From Undaria pinnatifida (taxonomy: Eukaryota; Sar; Phaeophyceae; Laminariales; Alariaceae): a stretch of DNA of 64,000 nt. Below the pieces are notes generated by a model. The model was not told the origin of the DNA and searched no databases. It saw only the letters and a program-made list of their open reading frames with translations. A program made the position numbers and the translations under genes. Location of the stretch: contig JABAKD010000002.1 in assembly GCA_012845835.1 (NCBI GenBank), positions 682,001 to 746,000 on the forward strand, read 5' to 3'. Shown here piece after piece: positions 11,615 to 23,800 of this stretch. Within the stretch, counting starts at the first letter, position 1. Every line of letters begins with the position of its first letter.

Positions 11615-11940
11615 ATAGAGCTTGTCGATGGTCTTGCTCTCTGTTGCTGCTGGTGTACGTTCGGGTTCCGTCACTGGCGTGTGTGGTCTCGGGTAGGCGA
11701 TGGGGAAACGTCGCTCCTCAAGCTACCCCGGAAAACTGCGTCTTGAATTAGCCCGGTCCAGCGCAATTCCCTCCCCGAGCACGGTTCTCAATGAACACTT
11801 CACTGTGTGATGGGATCACCTATACTCGGGGTCTGTTTGCTCGCGCGGGGACCGCATGCGAGGCCTTGGATGCGCGGTGCGAGCGGATAAAAGAGAAATC
11901 CAAGGTGTTGACCACGAAGTACAATTATTCAATGTGGTAG
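11615..11940 (+). repeat. 3' region of the DIRS-like element
   Basis: The stretch with GGTCTTGCTCTCTGTTGCTG and CCCCGAGCACGGT is repeated at 60,820-61,000. The next stretch, GTGTGATGGGATCACC to GCGGATAAAA, is repeated at 44,412-44,505. Sequence shared by separate copies marks this as element terminus, but a clean end could not be fixed. Confidence 0.6.
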
Positions 11941-11945
11941 TATCA

Positions 11946-13402
11946 CATCACAACAAAGACATTAGAGACAAGATAGACCAGAAAACAACAACTCAGACAT
12001 GCACTGCAATATGACTGAGCCTGATGGGGCTCAACTCGAACATATCGGCGATTGCGACCGCCAATCAAATCAATAGTTGTACTTTACCATCTCCGTATAT
12101 TCTATGCAGTCAAACACATCATCAGACATTGGTATGAACAATCAGTGAATTCCACAAAGAAAGGAGAACAGCAATTCAGGAGATACAGTCGTGAGCTGGT
12201 TTCAAGACCGGCGGTTTCGTTCATGCCACGGGAGATCGCACAGGAATGTCGTGAATAGGAGCTCGTATGGAGGCATTTTGCGTACATATAAAACCACTTG
12301 AAAATAGAGTATGGCATCTGCAAACGAGATCCTTATTTCGCTGCTATAGAAAAATTCAGATCTCAGAGCTGTTCAGGTGTTTGTATCCCTTTTATGGACT
12401 CCATAACATCTTAACCCTGATTTAGTTTTTCTCCAAAGACCCACTAAAGACAACAACAAGAGTTATATCATCTGCTTGGCGAGCAGCAAGCTTTTTGTGC
12501 AAACAGTTTTTTCATCGGTGATGTGTACCCATTGTGTTAGACTCCCGCGCTTGAATTGAAATATTTCACGATTTCGGGAGCTTTTGGTGTTGCTGACTGG
12601 CATGTTCAAATCACGAAAACATATCGTCAGTCGCTTCTGGCTGCCTACGACTACTGTCTGTTCCACCTGACGTCGCCAAACACCCCACCAGAAGCCTCCC
12701 TCAGTTTCGCGGGCAGTGGTTGCTTGTGAGGAGCTATAGCTGCCAGCTAGTGAGGTGCATACGTTCAGTTGGGGATCGTTTTTCTTCTCGTTTTGTGCAC
12801 CCCAAATTTTGATCACTGCAGCGCCTCAAAGTCGAGGTATGGACCTATCTTGAAAACCAGAGGGAGACCGATCGGAAGAGACTCACAACATCTGCGGGTG
12901 AATCATGCTTGTCCCTGGTGTTTGCTAACCCTAAGTCACGTACCAGCCCAAGTTATAAACGCAGCGTGTTGACCTAGCCATGTTTTTTAATGTTCCAATT
13001 AAACATCCGGAATAGAGCTACCAGAAAACCAGGGACCAGGAGCCCCCGTGGCCTTAAAGGAAAGGCGGGAAGGTTACCGTAGAATGATTCTATATTTTCG
13101 TAGTGTGTCAGCCTGACCGCTTCCGGCTGGTGGCAGCTATTCTAAACTAGTGCCGAAAAAAACGAATGACTTCCGTTGCGGGAACAGGAAACAGGAAAAA
13201 TTACTGATGATGTTCATATTATTATACGACAGTAGACCCGTGCCACGATGTCTGATACTATCATTGTATCGTACCAGTAAATCAGGTCATAGGGGCACAA
13301 TAGCACGCTGGCTACAAAACAGTTCGTTTTGTGACTGGGCTTTTCAATTTGACAACCAACTACCCAACATCACTGAAATATTATACCTGGTACATGTTTT
13401 GA
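11946..13402. other. Unassigned DNA
   Basis: Short open frames only (at most 117 codons, minus strand 12,463-12,816). No repeat shared with the rest of the window and no motif recognised. Confidence 0.4.
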
Positions 13403-13668
13403 CCAGCGCTACGGTAGGGCGTTACCCCCTTTTTTCGCCACGGGACTTGAGCCACTCACACGAGTGACTCTGTACCTCACTGACGAAACGACTTTACACG
13501 ATATGCTTGGCGCAGCGTGGCTAACTATTGCATTGCGGATCCATGCCTTCAAACGAAAGTAGCAGCACACCTCAAGACCGCAAAGGAACTGGGGGTCACT
13601 CGCGCGAGTGACTCCGGGCCACTGCAGAAGAAAGTCCCAAAACAACATACCCCCCCTATAGTAGCATT
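13403..13668 (+). mobile_element. MITE-like element, copy 1
   Basis: About 265 bp bounded by imperfect inverted ends (GCTACGGTAGGG at the left and CCCCCCTATAGTAGC at the right). Inside are the palindromes CACTCACACGAGTG and CACTCGCGCGAGTG and a core containing GCTTGGCGCAGCG and ATTGCATTGCGGAT. Two more copies lie at 22,515-22,800 and 31,988-32,251. Non-coding, so mobility would need an outside transposase. Confidence 0.75.
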
Positions 13669-13826
13669 CGTATTTTACAATTTTTATTATTATTTGATGC
13701 ATGCCTAGGCCATGATAATGGCAGTGTCGATCGGGCTGCACTTAAGTGATTTATCATACTTCAATTTGTGACTATATAGTCTATAGGATAGAGCTCCTCT
13801 AGTGAGGACCCTCATATTCATCAGAA

Positions 13827-14595
13827 GTGAACCCCTGTACCGTAGCATCGGTCGCTGCACCATCGTCACAGCCTGCTTTACTGTTCCAATTCGCCTCGGT
13901 GATTACTCGCTTACAGTGCCCCGACATCAAGAACTACGACAAAGACAGCTTCCACTATCGAGACCTATTCGGTGACATCGACGACCCGGAGTCGGAGTGC
14001 GGCTCGTCGAGTGACCTCTGCACCTGGTTCGAAGGCTCGGTCACCATCGGCAGCGCAGACTTCAGACCCGATCGTGGGCGAGACTTCCGACATTTGCGTC
14101 TTTTGAATTTACGCCAAAGTATTGGAACGGGTCTAAAGAAATGCTGTTCTGCGGGATGAAAGGACCAGGGTCGAGTTTAAGTTCCCTGAAGACGAAACCT
14201 CACACAGCAGTTGGGAGCACGCGTGCAAACTAGCGGGCGGTTCGGTGCATAATTCACGCGCATGTGTTGAGCCATGGATGTTGAAGCATAACAGATGCGG
14301 CAAAAAGTGGCGTGGTATGGACGATGTAAGCCTGTATCCACGGGAAAACGAAGGCGGGCCGAAGGTTTCGACCGAGCTAACCTACCTTTGCTTGAAGCCT
14401 GCCACTAACCTGAAACTTGGGAAGGGTGTATTTTATTGGAGGACTATTGCTTCGATAGGGATAGCTCCTTTTATTTTATCAAAATCATTCGTTTCCTCTT
14501 TTAATTTTACGAAGTTCCCTGGCCCAGGAACTACTGTACCGAATGTTGTGAGAGTACCCGCTGCGCTATGCACCGTTTATAGTTGTATTAGTTAG
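13827..14595 (+). pseudogene. Decayed coding block, function unknown
   Basis: Protein-like sequence continues across three frames. The first is about 13,915-14,085 (DIKNYDKDSFHYRDLFGDID, after a possible acceptor CGCTTACAG). Then come about 14,090-14,160 (FASFEFTPKYWNGSKEMLF) and about 14,163-14,595 (RVEFKFPEDETSHSSWEHAC to the stop at 14,595). The frame changes without splice borders, so it is probably a pseudogene. No family recognised. Confidence 0.45.
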
Positions 14596-14599
14596 GGCA

Positions 14600-17500
14600 T
14601 GGACTCGTTCGTCGAGTCGAACGTTTTTTTTTGCTTGAAAGTCGGCGTGCTACGGTGGGGAATACACGCGTTCTATTATAGAGGCATCACTTGTTCGCTG
14701 AAACCGTTCACTAGATGACGGGCTCCCATCTTAACCAAAAGTCGTGGGGGATTTAATCTTGTTTTTGGCACCTATACTTTTTTTGGTGTGCCTAGGCCCA
14801 TCGTCGGAGATGTATTATGGTTTTTGGCACGGCTTCTCTTTTTGATGTGCCTAGACTTGGGTAGGGTGGACTGTAACTGGACCAAGTCCGGCGGAAGGAT
14901 CGGGGCGGTTGTTAGAGGGTGAGCTTGCGACAAGTCCAACACTACCCGCAATGACGGCGTTGCGGGTAGGGTATTTTCACCGCATCTGATCCCCAGGGTT
15001 CATGTCGGATGAACATTCTCACGCATCCATCCGTATACACCGGGAGCTTGCGCTGCTGGAGTAGACACGGGGACCGCCGGTAAGGACAGCTCGGGCAGTC
15101 GCTACCACGGGAACTGAAGGACACATACGCCGTGTAGCGCTGGATTGCGAACACGCTTGAATTAAATTGACACACGACGTGTATGAAAATACATGGAAGT
15201 GTGGTGAGGTTACGCTTTACATTTCCCCATCCGCCAGAGGATGAAAAAAAAAAGAAGTTATGTGGCCACATCGAGCTCGACTGAGCGCAACACGGAGCTG
15301 ACCAAGGAGTCAAGAATGCTGCTCGTGCAGTCCAATCTCGGGCAGCTCAAGCTTGATCTTGTTTGTGGCTTGGTGGTGTACAAAGGAACGCCTTCAGAGA
15401 GTGTATTGTGCCAGCTAAACTGACACCCCTGACGTTATGACTCAGACACGAGACTTGCGTCGAAAGGGATTAAGCAATCTGTTAATCGTACTCGAACCAA
15501 TCGAGAGGCAGGCGATCCTGCGTAAATAATATATCACTACTACCCGCGCCTGAGACATTCGCGGGGTTAGGCTGACCGCGTGTACGCCAGGACGTCTGAT
15601 ATAATTGGCATCAAGTATAGGGGGGGCGCACACTAAAGCTTTTTATGTTCTATGGGACTCAGGTGGAGTGGCGGTGGTGTTGTCTTTCCACTTTCTGAGG
15701 TAGTGTCTGGTGTAGGTCGATAGTTGCCTTTTGACATGTCGTAGCAAAAATTCTTGTCGGATACCCCCTTGCTGCGCAGTAGACATAGATGTTCGGTTAT
15801 GCAAGCTGAAGCATTCCACTGGTACCTGCGGAATCATCTATCGATTACGATCGTCCTTAGTTTCGGCCGATGGGGCCAACGGCGGCACCGCAAGCTAAGA
15901 GTTATTCGGATCTTTGAAGCAGAGTTCCAGCTCATTGATTGCACGTTTTCGCTGACATTGCTGTGCAATACAAGTTGGCATCGGAGATGTATTTCAACGT
16001 GTTGCGACGAGCTTCTCAGAGGTATGAGCAATGTTTACCGTCCTCCATAAGGACATGGTCAGCAGGTCATCTCATGCATGGCAGTTTGGCAACGACACTG
16101 CGCGGTCGTTGTAGTCGGAAAAGTGTATCTCGTTTTGTCGCACACGCGTTTTAGCCGTTGAGGGCATTAAACTTGTCTTTGGACAGTAAATATGGCAAAA
16201 GGTCCCGTGCGCTGAGAAAACGCGGTTGGCTATGAGCCATAAATGTGCGAGCTCACTTGTTACAAGTTAGCCAATATGTTACTCCTTCTCCTCTGGGTTT
16301 CATCACATAACAGGGTATCGACCTGCCCCCTCCTGTAGGATCGAAACATCCATCACATACTAAATACATTGAGGTCACTCCAACGTATTTAAAAAAAATG
16401 TAAAGTCCAAGCCGAACCAATGCCCTTCTTGCATCTGTGATGACTCTGCCTGTGGAGTTGGTACCCCTAAAATAACACGTACCCCAGTCTAAGTACCTAA
16501 CGCTGGTCCATCTTGTTAATAGCGAAGCTCTTGATTCTGCGGAAACTCACAGACCCCGCCCTAACTATGCATTGCAGAAATAGCGGTCCTTCACATGGGT
16601 TCGAACTCTGATATCATGCTATGATACACGTAACGCAATCCAAAAAAGTAACACATCTCGTCGTCACGTAAGACGCGGCCTGGTCGCTTTCGATCTCATT
16701 TCAGAATCTGGCACGGCCGTCTCGAGCCAAGAGCACCACGAAGCTAACTCGCGGAAAATGTCAAGGTCGTCCGAGCATGGACGAGCTCCAGATTAACCCT
16801 GTCACCTGCGCGGATCGGAGTGGTAGGGATGTGGCCGAGGGCGTTGCACGCAACAAACAAATACTTTCATCCAGCGTTTACAGGTTTGATGTGGTGCTTG
16901 GGTGATATCAAGATGTGACTGTCCGTTCGTTATTTGATCTACAATTCATCGCTTGAGAATAGAGCGCGCTATTGAGCCATACTGCAACGCACAGTGCGTA
17001 CTCAGGAAGGTTGCCGCCGAATGAAAAGCTGCTGAAGCTATGGAGTGCATTCGCATGCCCCCCCTCACGCGCGTGGGCCTTGATAAAGACTTTCACGAAA
17101 TATCATTAACAGTAATCAGCTTGCGATGTTTTTGAGAGATGCTCCCACTCGTTTTAAGAGCAGCCATTTGCACACAGACACGAAAATGTTCCACTTACCT
17201 AGTGGATGCACTCGCCCGCAGCCACATCATCCAAGTGTTTCGGCCATTTGCTGCGTGGGACATGCGGACAAATCAAAGAGGCAAACTTATAATTACGCAG
17301 ATGCTTTCGTAGTAGGTATGCCCATGCAGCGACGTGAAAAACATGGTAAACCATGGTCCAGGTCATACTGGGAACAAGGAACCACATTGAACACAATATT
17401 CCAGAGGAAAACGGAGAAGACGGGCAGAGAGATGTTCGATTTAGCATGCTCGGGCAGTTTATTAGGACCATGCCCCAGGCGTGATTGACTGCTGTTCCAT

Positions 17501-17717
17501 AGATTTTTATGTTAGACTCATGGCTCTGGGTACTATATTTTTAATGATGTTCCAGGTAGATGACGGCATCATCGGCAATGTTTACGTACCTGTTCAGGGC
17601 CGGCCAAGCGTAGAATGCAATTTCACATTCACGGGTATTTAAAAAGATGTTTAGCCCTAAACGAAGAGGAGCCTAAATTAGACGCAGACGACAATGAGCC
17701 TCGAGCGCTGTAGCACG
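14600..17717. other. Mostly unassigned DNA with short coding-like fragments
   Basis: Two copies of a short phrase (TTTTTGGCAC then TTTTTGATGTGCCTAG or a close variant) lie at about 14,763-14,795 and 14,820-14,855. Open frames at 15,939-16,154 (ADIAVQYKLASEMYFNVLRR) and 17,126-17,488 are protein-like but lack neighbours or motifs. Nothing can be assigned. Confidence 0.35.
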
Positions 17718-17728
17718 CGATGTGTGTC

Positions 17729-17801
17729 TCACATGTCCTTCTCGCTCGTGTGGGCATCGAGCTCGTACTTGCACAGCAGGCCAATGTTGCCGGACAGGTC
17801 T
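17729..17801 (-). CDS. LRR gene terminal exon with stop, 73 bp
   Basis: Acceptor ATGCAG. Reads DLSGNIGLLCKYELDAHTSE then KDM and TGA. It begins like an LRR strand (DLSGN) and then departs, with one cysteine, so it probably closes the solenoid. The duplicate at 6319 has lost the stop. Confidence 0.75.
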
Positions 17802-20800
17802 CTGCATGAGCGCGAACGATAGTAGTATTAAGCGCGGCGCATTTTACTTCGTACGTATGGACACGAAAAATCGCATTTCTCGTGCAATCACAATTGGAGT
17901 AGCTGAGACATATTGTCAACGGATTCAATCCATACGTGCATCCACCCATCGTATTTTACACATATTAATAGTTGCACTTGTACATTGTGCCTAGGCGGAT
18001 GAACGAATGGAGCTTTCCCTGGGGTTTAAGGCACATACTTAGGGGATGCACAGGAGGCATACATTTAACCCGGTCATTCAAACCCTGCATGAATAGCATG
18101 CATGCGTCTATCTATAGCGGCCATAAGTTTCTCCACTATCGGCTTACCATGAAATTGAAAGCTTCACATGCAATTGCTACGGCCTCCGGGCCCCCTACGT
18201 GAGATGCACTCAATCCTAGCGATATGAGCTCAAGACGTAAAACACTTGAGGGTACTCACAGTTCAGTGAGCGCTGGAAGGTCCGTGAACACGTTCTCAGG
18301 CAGTTCGACGAGCTCATTGTTCGAGAAATTTCTGGCATCAGGGAGGGGGGAGGGCAGTGAAAAACACGACACGCGAGGCATGACTGCGTGCGCGAAGAAG
18401 ACGTGACAGGCGGAACCTTCACGGCTGATGCCCTCGAAACGTGCTCCTCTCTTTTGGCGCATCACTCTGTGACCTGCATGATAAGCCAGCAAACAAAGGT
18501 TTTGCACTGCAACCGGGTGGCTTAGTTAACGCCAGCGACACAACGTACACGACTACTCAGTTGTATGTGCATCATCAGCTGTCCCGTCATACCCTGAAAT
18601 GCACCCACATAGTTTGAAGCCGCGATGTGTTGGTGAACAGTTCCTCGGGTAACGTCCTCAGGAGGTTCCCCCTCATACTCCTGGCAGAACGAGAGGGAAG
18701 AAGAGACCGCCAAAAGGGATTTTGTGCCCATGTGTTGAATATTCTTTTCCAAGATAGATGTGCAATCGCGGCTACGGTTTAACAGACTTGGGTTCGACAG
18801 TGAAGCACGGGACTAGGATAGATCTACATAGTAATAGCTTGGCTCATATCTGGTACGATATAGAGCTTTGAAGCTTTTCTGGACAAGTGTTTTAGGGTGA
18901 AAAGAAAGAAATGCTCTCAACAATAGCGCGAATCGTTACTAAGTAGAGCGGCCATCCTCGCACTGCTTAAGGGGCAGTTATGAAGGTCGTTCGCGTGAAG
19001 TTTCGGCATACTCGATCTCCACGCATAGCTTCTCGGATATTCCAAAGCAAGTCGGGTGATGGAAAAAAATAACGATGACAATTAACTACGTTCCCACACG
19101 TGGCAGATTATGCACACTATGATAGCACACAAGCTGCGGCAAAAGGTGCACCCATTTTTTTCCAAGGCCGCTGAAACGAGGAGCTCTACACCCAACTAAA
19201 ACACATAGACGTTACATTTCGAGAAAAACAACCGTGCAACCTGGTAGGTATACTAAACAATAATCATTTTGCCCAACAAGAATGGGCTTTCTCAAGGACT
19301 CCTGTGACTCAGAAAATGTCATTTTTGACATAATAAAGGTGCCACCTTTATCGTGGCACTTGTTAGACCTATTATTAGCTTATTATACATATTATACTTA
19401 TTATACTTATTATACTTCCTATACTTCTTATGCTTATTGTAGGCTTCCGGGAAAATGTCGGAAAACGTCCCGTGGACCCGGCAAAAAATACCACCAACCA
19501 TCAGCCAACGTAATCTCACTCACACAGTCTTCAACGTCGTGAGATCCGCAAACAGACCCGCGGGTAGTTTGGTGAGACTCCGCCTAGGGGCGTCGTCCTC
19601 GGATCCCGGCATGTTCGACTGATTCATGGAGCTCAAGAAGTAGTGTGAAGGCAAACAGCAAACGGATCCGATCATGCCGACGTCGTGATTATATTACAGA
19701 CGGGGTAGTAATAACAACAAATATATCTACAATACAGACTATTGAATGACGAATCTACTAAACTTACAAGAAAATATCTACCGTTTGGCAAAAAATAGCA
19801 CCAAAGAATATTGGAGGAATTCCAGCGATAGAGACAAAAAACATTATGGCGACCCCAAATCCCATGATAACTGGATTTGCTCGGACTAAACCTACCTAAA
19901 GAATCTGAAAATGTTAAAGGAGCACGACCTGGGGTGTACGTCCTTAGAGTTCGGTGTGGGGTTGACGCGTTCTCTGCTGTAAGAGTGCACATTATTATTC
20001 CTACATGGCAAATTTGAATAAATGAGCATGATGTTGTAGCTCGGTTCTGTTTTTCGGGGCATTACAACGTGCGATGCATGCGCGGGGCTTGCTCCATACA
20101 TATCTCGGGAAGTGAATAGAGTCACCGAGCCGTGCGACGCTAGAGGATTACTTCTGCGCCCCATGCACGTTTGTTTGACTGAGGGAACTCCTCGAGGGAG
20201 GAAAACCCGAACATCCTTAAAATGTATACTTCGAAGTACTTGAGTAATTACATGACTCTTAAATGCCCCTGCTGCATGCATAATGGGGGATTGTTCGCCG
20301 GAGTGGGCATACAATGCTTCAAAATAACAAGTTTTGTGTTTGGGGTAGGCGAAGAGCTTCTCAAGAGGGGGGGTCTGCAAAACGATTAGGCACACCCCTG
20401 TCGAAGTCTGACTTCACCCCAGGCACACGCAAACGAGACGCGCCATCAAACAAGCTATCGCCGCTCCTCTGAATTTTATTGGCTGTATGCAGTACGCGAC
20501 AGCAGTTAAGGTTTTGTGTAACAAGAAATATTGCCTTGATTAAGCGTTTTGGAATTTCTCAGAAATTCAACCTAGTAGTGTTTGTGGTGACGTTCGAAGA
20601 GAAACAAGAACTTGAAATCGAGAAGTGCAAGGGGGTCGGCAACTAGGAATCTACAATAATTTTCTTTACTGAGGCGCAGACGAATAAGATTGTCTGTACG
20701 CCTCCCAAGGCCGTATCAAGCACTCAACCAAAAGCTGCGTCCTCTCCAGAATCAAGTTGACAGCTGATTTTTTTTGTGAAATACAAGTTGTGCATTTAAG

Positions 20801-23800
20801 CACAAAGCAGTAGACTACCTATAGTACAAAAACATTCAAAATATTTATAATGCTTTCATGGACAGTGCGAGCAACGATGAGGACGGAGGGGCGGGGGGGG
20901 ATGAGAGCAGAGGGGAGGAAAAGGGCGGTGAATAACTGGTAAAAGGGAAAGGAAAAGAATGAGGACGGTGGCGGGGAGGAAAATGCGGGAAAACGAGGTG
21001 GTGAGGAGCACATCAGAAGGGAGCGGGGAGCAAAAGGAGAGAGGACAGGAGCAGGATGTGATCAGTGGGGTGGGGGATGAGGACAGCGAGGATGTCGACG
21101 AGGACAACGAAGGCTTGGACAAGGACAGCCAGGGGAAAGACGAGGACAACTGGGGAAAAGATGGCGGCGAAAGGGATTTAGTGCGCGTCGTATTGTTGCT
21201 GCTGTTATCGTTTGCCTCAGCGTATGCAAGGGGTGTCCTGTATGTACCGTTCTAGTGAGTAGCAGTAGTAGATGTTTCAAGGGTATTGAAAACATCTGCC
21301 AGGACTGGTCCTACGTTTCGATTTTCTGTGTTCAGGAATACTGTGCTACAACAATTTCTCTATCCGAGCCTCGTGGGATATGCCCTTGTTTTATTTTTGG
21401 GCTACGGTAAAACAAACTACCTATTATCACTCTTTCGTTATCAAGCTACATCGCATTGCGTGCAGGTGTTTCTGCTCTCGGGAAAGGTCCGCTGACCCTG
21501 CTGGACGACGATGACATGTTACCGGAGGATAAGGCCGTCGACACGGCGATTTCAGGCGGCTTTCGCCCGCAAGAGCCGAGGTCAGCGGCTCCAGACGATT
21601 ATTTAGTGAAACGCGGAGTACGAGTGACAATGAGCACGGATAGGATGCTTTGGAGGGCTGATCACTCGCAAGAATCAGGGGCGGAGCAATGACTTGTACG
21701 GCTATCGGGAGCACCTTGCCGGGATCAAAGTGTGTGTGGCTTCAAGCTTCCGTTAGAGGTGCAAACAGCACGGAATCAAGCCATGCTTCCGGCACGAATC
21801 AAGGCCAACAGTGGGTGCGTGGGTTTTGCTACAGCAAAACGAGGAAGCGCACACGGAGGGTGCAGCAGTCGGACGGGGCGGGCAGAACAGTCAATTGGGA
21901 GGTTCAGCTGACGGAGGAAACCCCGTTGTCAGCAGCGTGGGATAACGTTGACGCTTAACGTTCGTAACGTAGATCATGTACTGTAGCTTGAGCGGCTGTT
22001 CCGTGTGTGGCACTACAGATAAGCAGCGGCATTGGTACGGTTTATTGGAGTCGTTGAAAGCAGACAACACGACGAGGGTTGGTGTCTGCAGTCCTCAAGC
22101 TTTTCTTTTATCCATTTGTGGCTGGTTTTCGTCATCATCTGGATGAATGCCTGTGTGGTAATTGATGCAGTTCTGCAACCTCAGAAGAAATGCATCTCGC
22201 ATTGCACCCCTTTGTAGAACAAAACAAATGATTGTTGAAAAAATGGCTTCCTGCACCCTTTCGCAAAAAATCTGAAACTACATTCAAGCATATATGCTCC
22301 GTTCGAGGGGGAAATAAAAGCCCCAAGCCTTGGTCTTCGCCAAGTAATGGAGCTTTTTAACTCTTGTTTCGTACATACATGCTGCCGTCCCCCCAAAAAG
22401 CGACAGACTATCCCAAGAGGATAACTGAGAGTAGGCGCATACTATATCGTCGCCTGAACCCCCAAATTAGTAGCATATACAGTTTTAACAGTATTAGTAG
22501 TATCATATACTAGGCCAAGGCTACGGTAAGGGGGATGCTAATTGCTAATACACACCCCTTTTTCACTAATAGATTTGAGCCACTCGCACGAGTGACTCTG
22601 TACTTCACTGACAAAAACAAAGTACGCAAAATGCTTGGCGCATCGAGGCTAATTGTTGCGTTGCGGATTCACGTCGCGAAATGATATAAATAGCACCACC
22701 AAACGTTAAGACCGCAAAGGAACAGGGGATCACCTTCGCGAGTGGCTCCGGGCCACAGAAAAAAACGGCCCAAAAGGGACGCCCCTATCGTTCGTACCAT
22801 TAGTCAGTATACAAACGTGTATTAATACCATCATTTCATGCGTACGTGCCCCCTGCGTAAGCGTGTTATTGTTGTATATTTGGTTGATTAGTTGATTAGA
22901 TGATTGTTGTTGTTGTAGTAGTAGTAGTATACAGTAGTGCATTGAAGTGAGGAGAAAGGCGCTTGCAAGTAACTTAAGGCAGTGTCAGACCGTTATCCCG
23001 GAAACTATGTGCACGACACCAAATCAAACTTTGTGAACCAATCCTGAGCCCTCACATGGTGTGGAGGAGATTCAGGCCATTGAAGATGGTCTCGGCCAAT
23101 GAGCGGATGGGGTTGTCGCTTAAATTCCTGCGGAGCGAGGGGAATCCGGATGGGTTTGCCTCGAACAGGCACACACAACGTTGCAAGACGGACTAAGCCG
23201 GCAGCCCTTGCATGGGCAAAATTTTCCCGTTTGTTTTGGCCCGGGGCAGGTACCTAACCAACCTCAACTTACGCTCTCTGTTGTGAAGGCTAAACGCACA
23301 ACAGGTGATGTATTGTGTGCCCGGTACGTTAAATCACAGTGTTGGTAGATTATTGGTATGTGAGACACATCCGACGGGCAGAGAGAGGTGCGCCGTTTGT
23401 TTTTTCATGCAGCTCTTCACTTGAAGACTTGTAGTAGTACCATATTAATACCAACATATTAATACCATGCGAACAATACCATACTAATATCATATTAATA
23501 CCATATTAATACCACCATATAAATGTCATATTAATACCATATATATTAATGTCATACGATATAGACCCCTCCCAGGCAAAAATTGAGTGTGAGCAAGCAG
23601 AGAGGGCGGCCCGATGAAACAACATGGTAACATGGTCGTCTCCCTATTATACTGAAAAAAACGCTGCTATTTTGAGCAAAAACAATTTTTTGGTCAAGGA
23701 CCCCCGGAATACTACAGGAATACTACAGGAATACTACAGGTATACTACGGGAACACTACGGGAATACTACAGGAATACTACAGAGCAACAAGAGTTTTGT

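Larger units (their letters stand above)
7300..11945 (+). mobile_element. DIRS-like retrotransposon, inactivated
   Basis: Order: 5' non-coding region (7300-7508), gag-like ORF (7509-8829), reverse transcriptase and RNase H (9393-11,485), and a 3' region whose segments recur at 44,388-44,560 and 60,820-61,000. The reverse transcriptase and RNase H read as the DIRS order: YIDDG catalytic box, the SAKQVSQLAGFLMRIS region, and a C-terminal RNase H with SDAS and DGISRW. No tyrosine recombinase, which typical DIRS elements encode, and no LTRs could be found, so it may be truncated or a divergent subtype. Several frameshifts and an in-frame stop make it inactive. The exact ends are uncertain. Confidence 0.75.
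17718..19663 (-). repeat. Right arm of the large inverted duplication
   Basis: Reverse complement of 3634-6402 without the LINE insertion. It carries the last four exons of the LRR gene in their intact form and the shared tract of TTATAC units (19,372-19,430; AAGTATA-type units at 4690-4760). The arms are tail to tail: the 3' ends of both gene copies point at each other across about 11.3 kb. Confidence 0.9.

Noticed and set aside
16590-16640. GGGTTCGAACTCTG, resembling a tRNA B box
   Set aside because: No A box or acceptor stem at the right distance.
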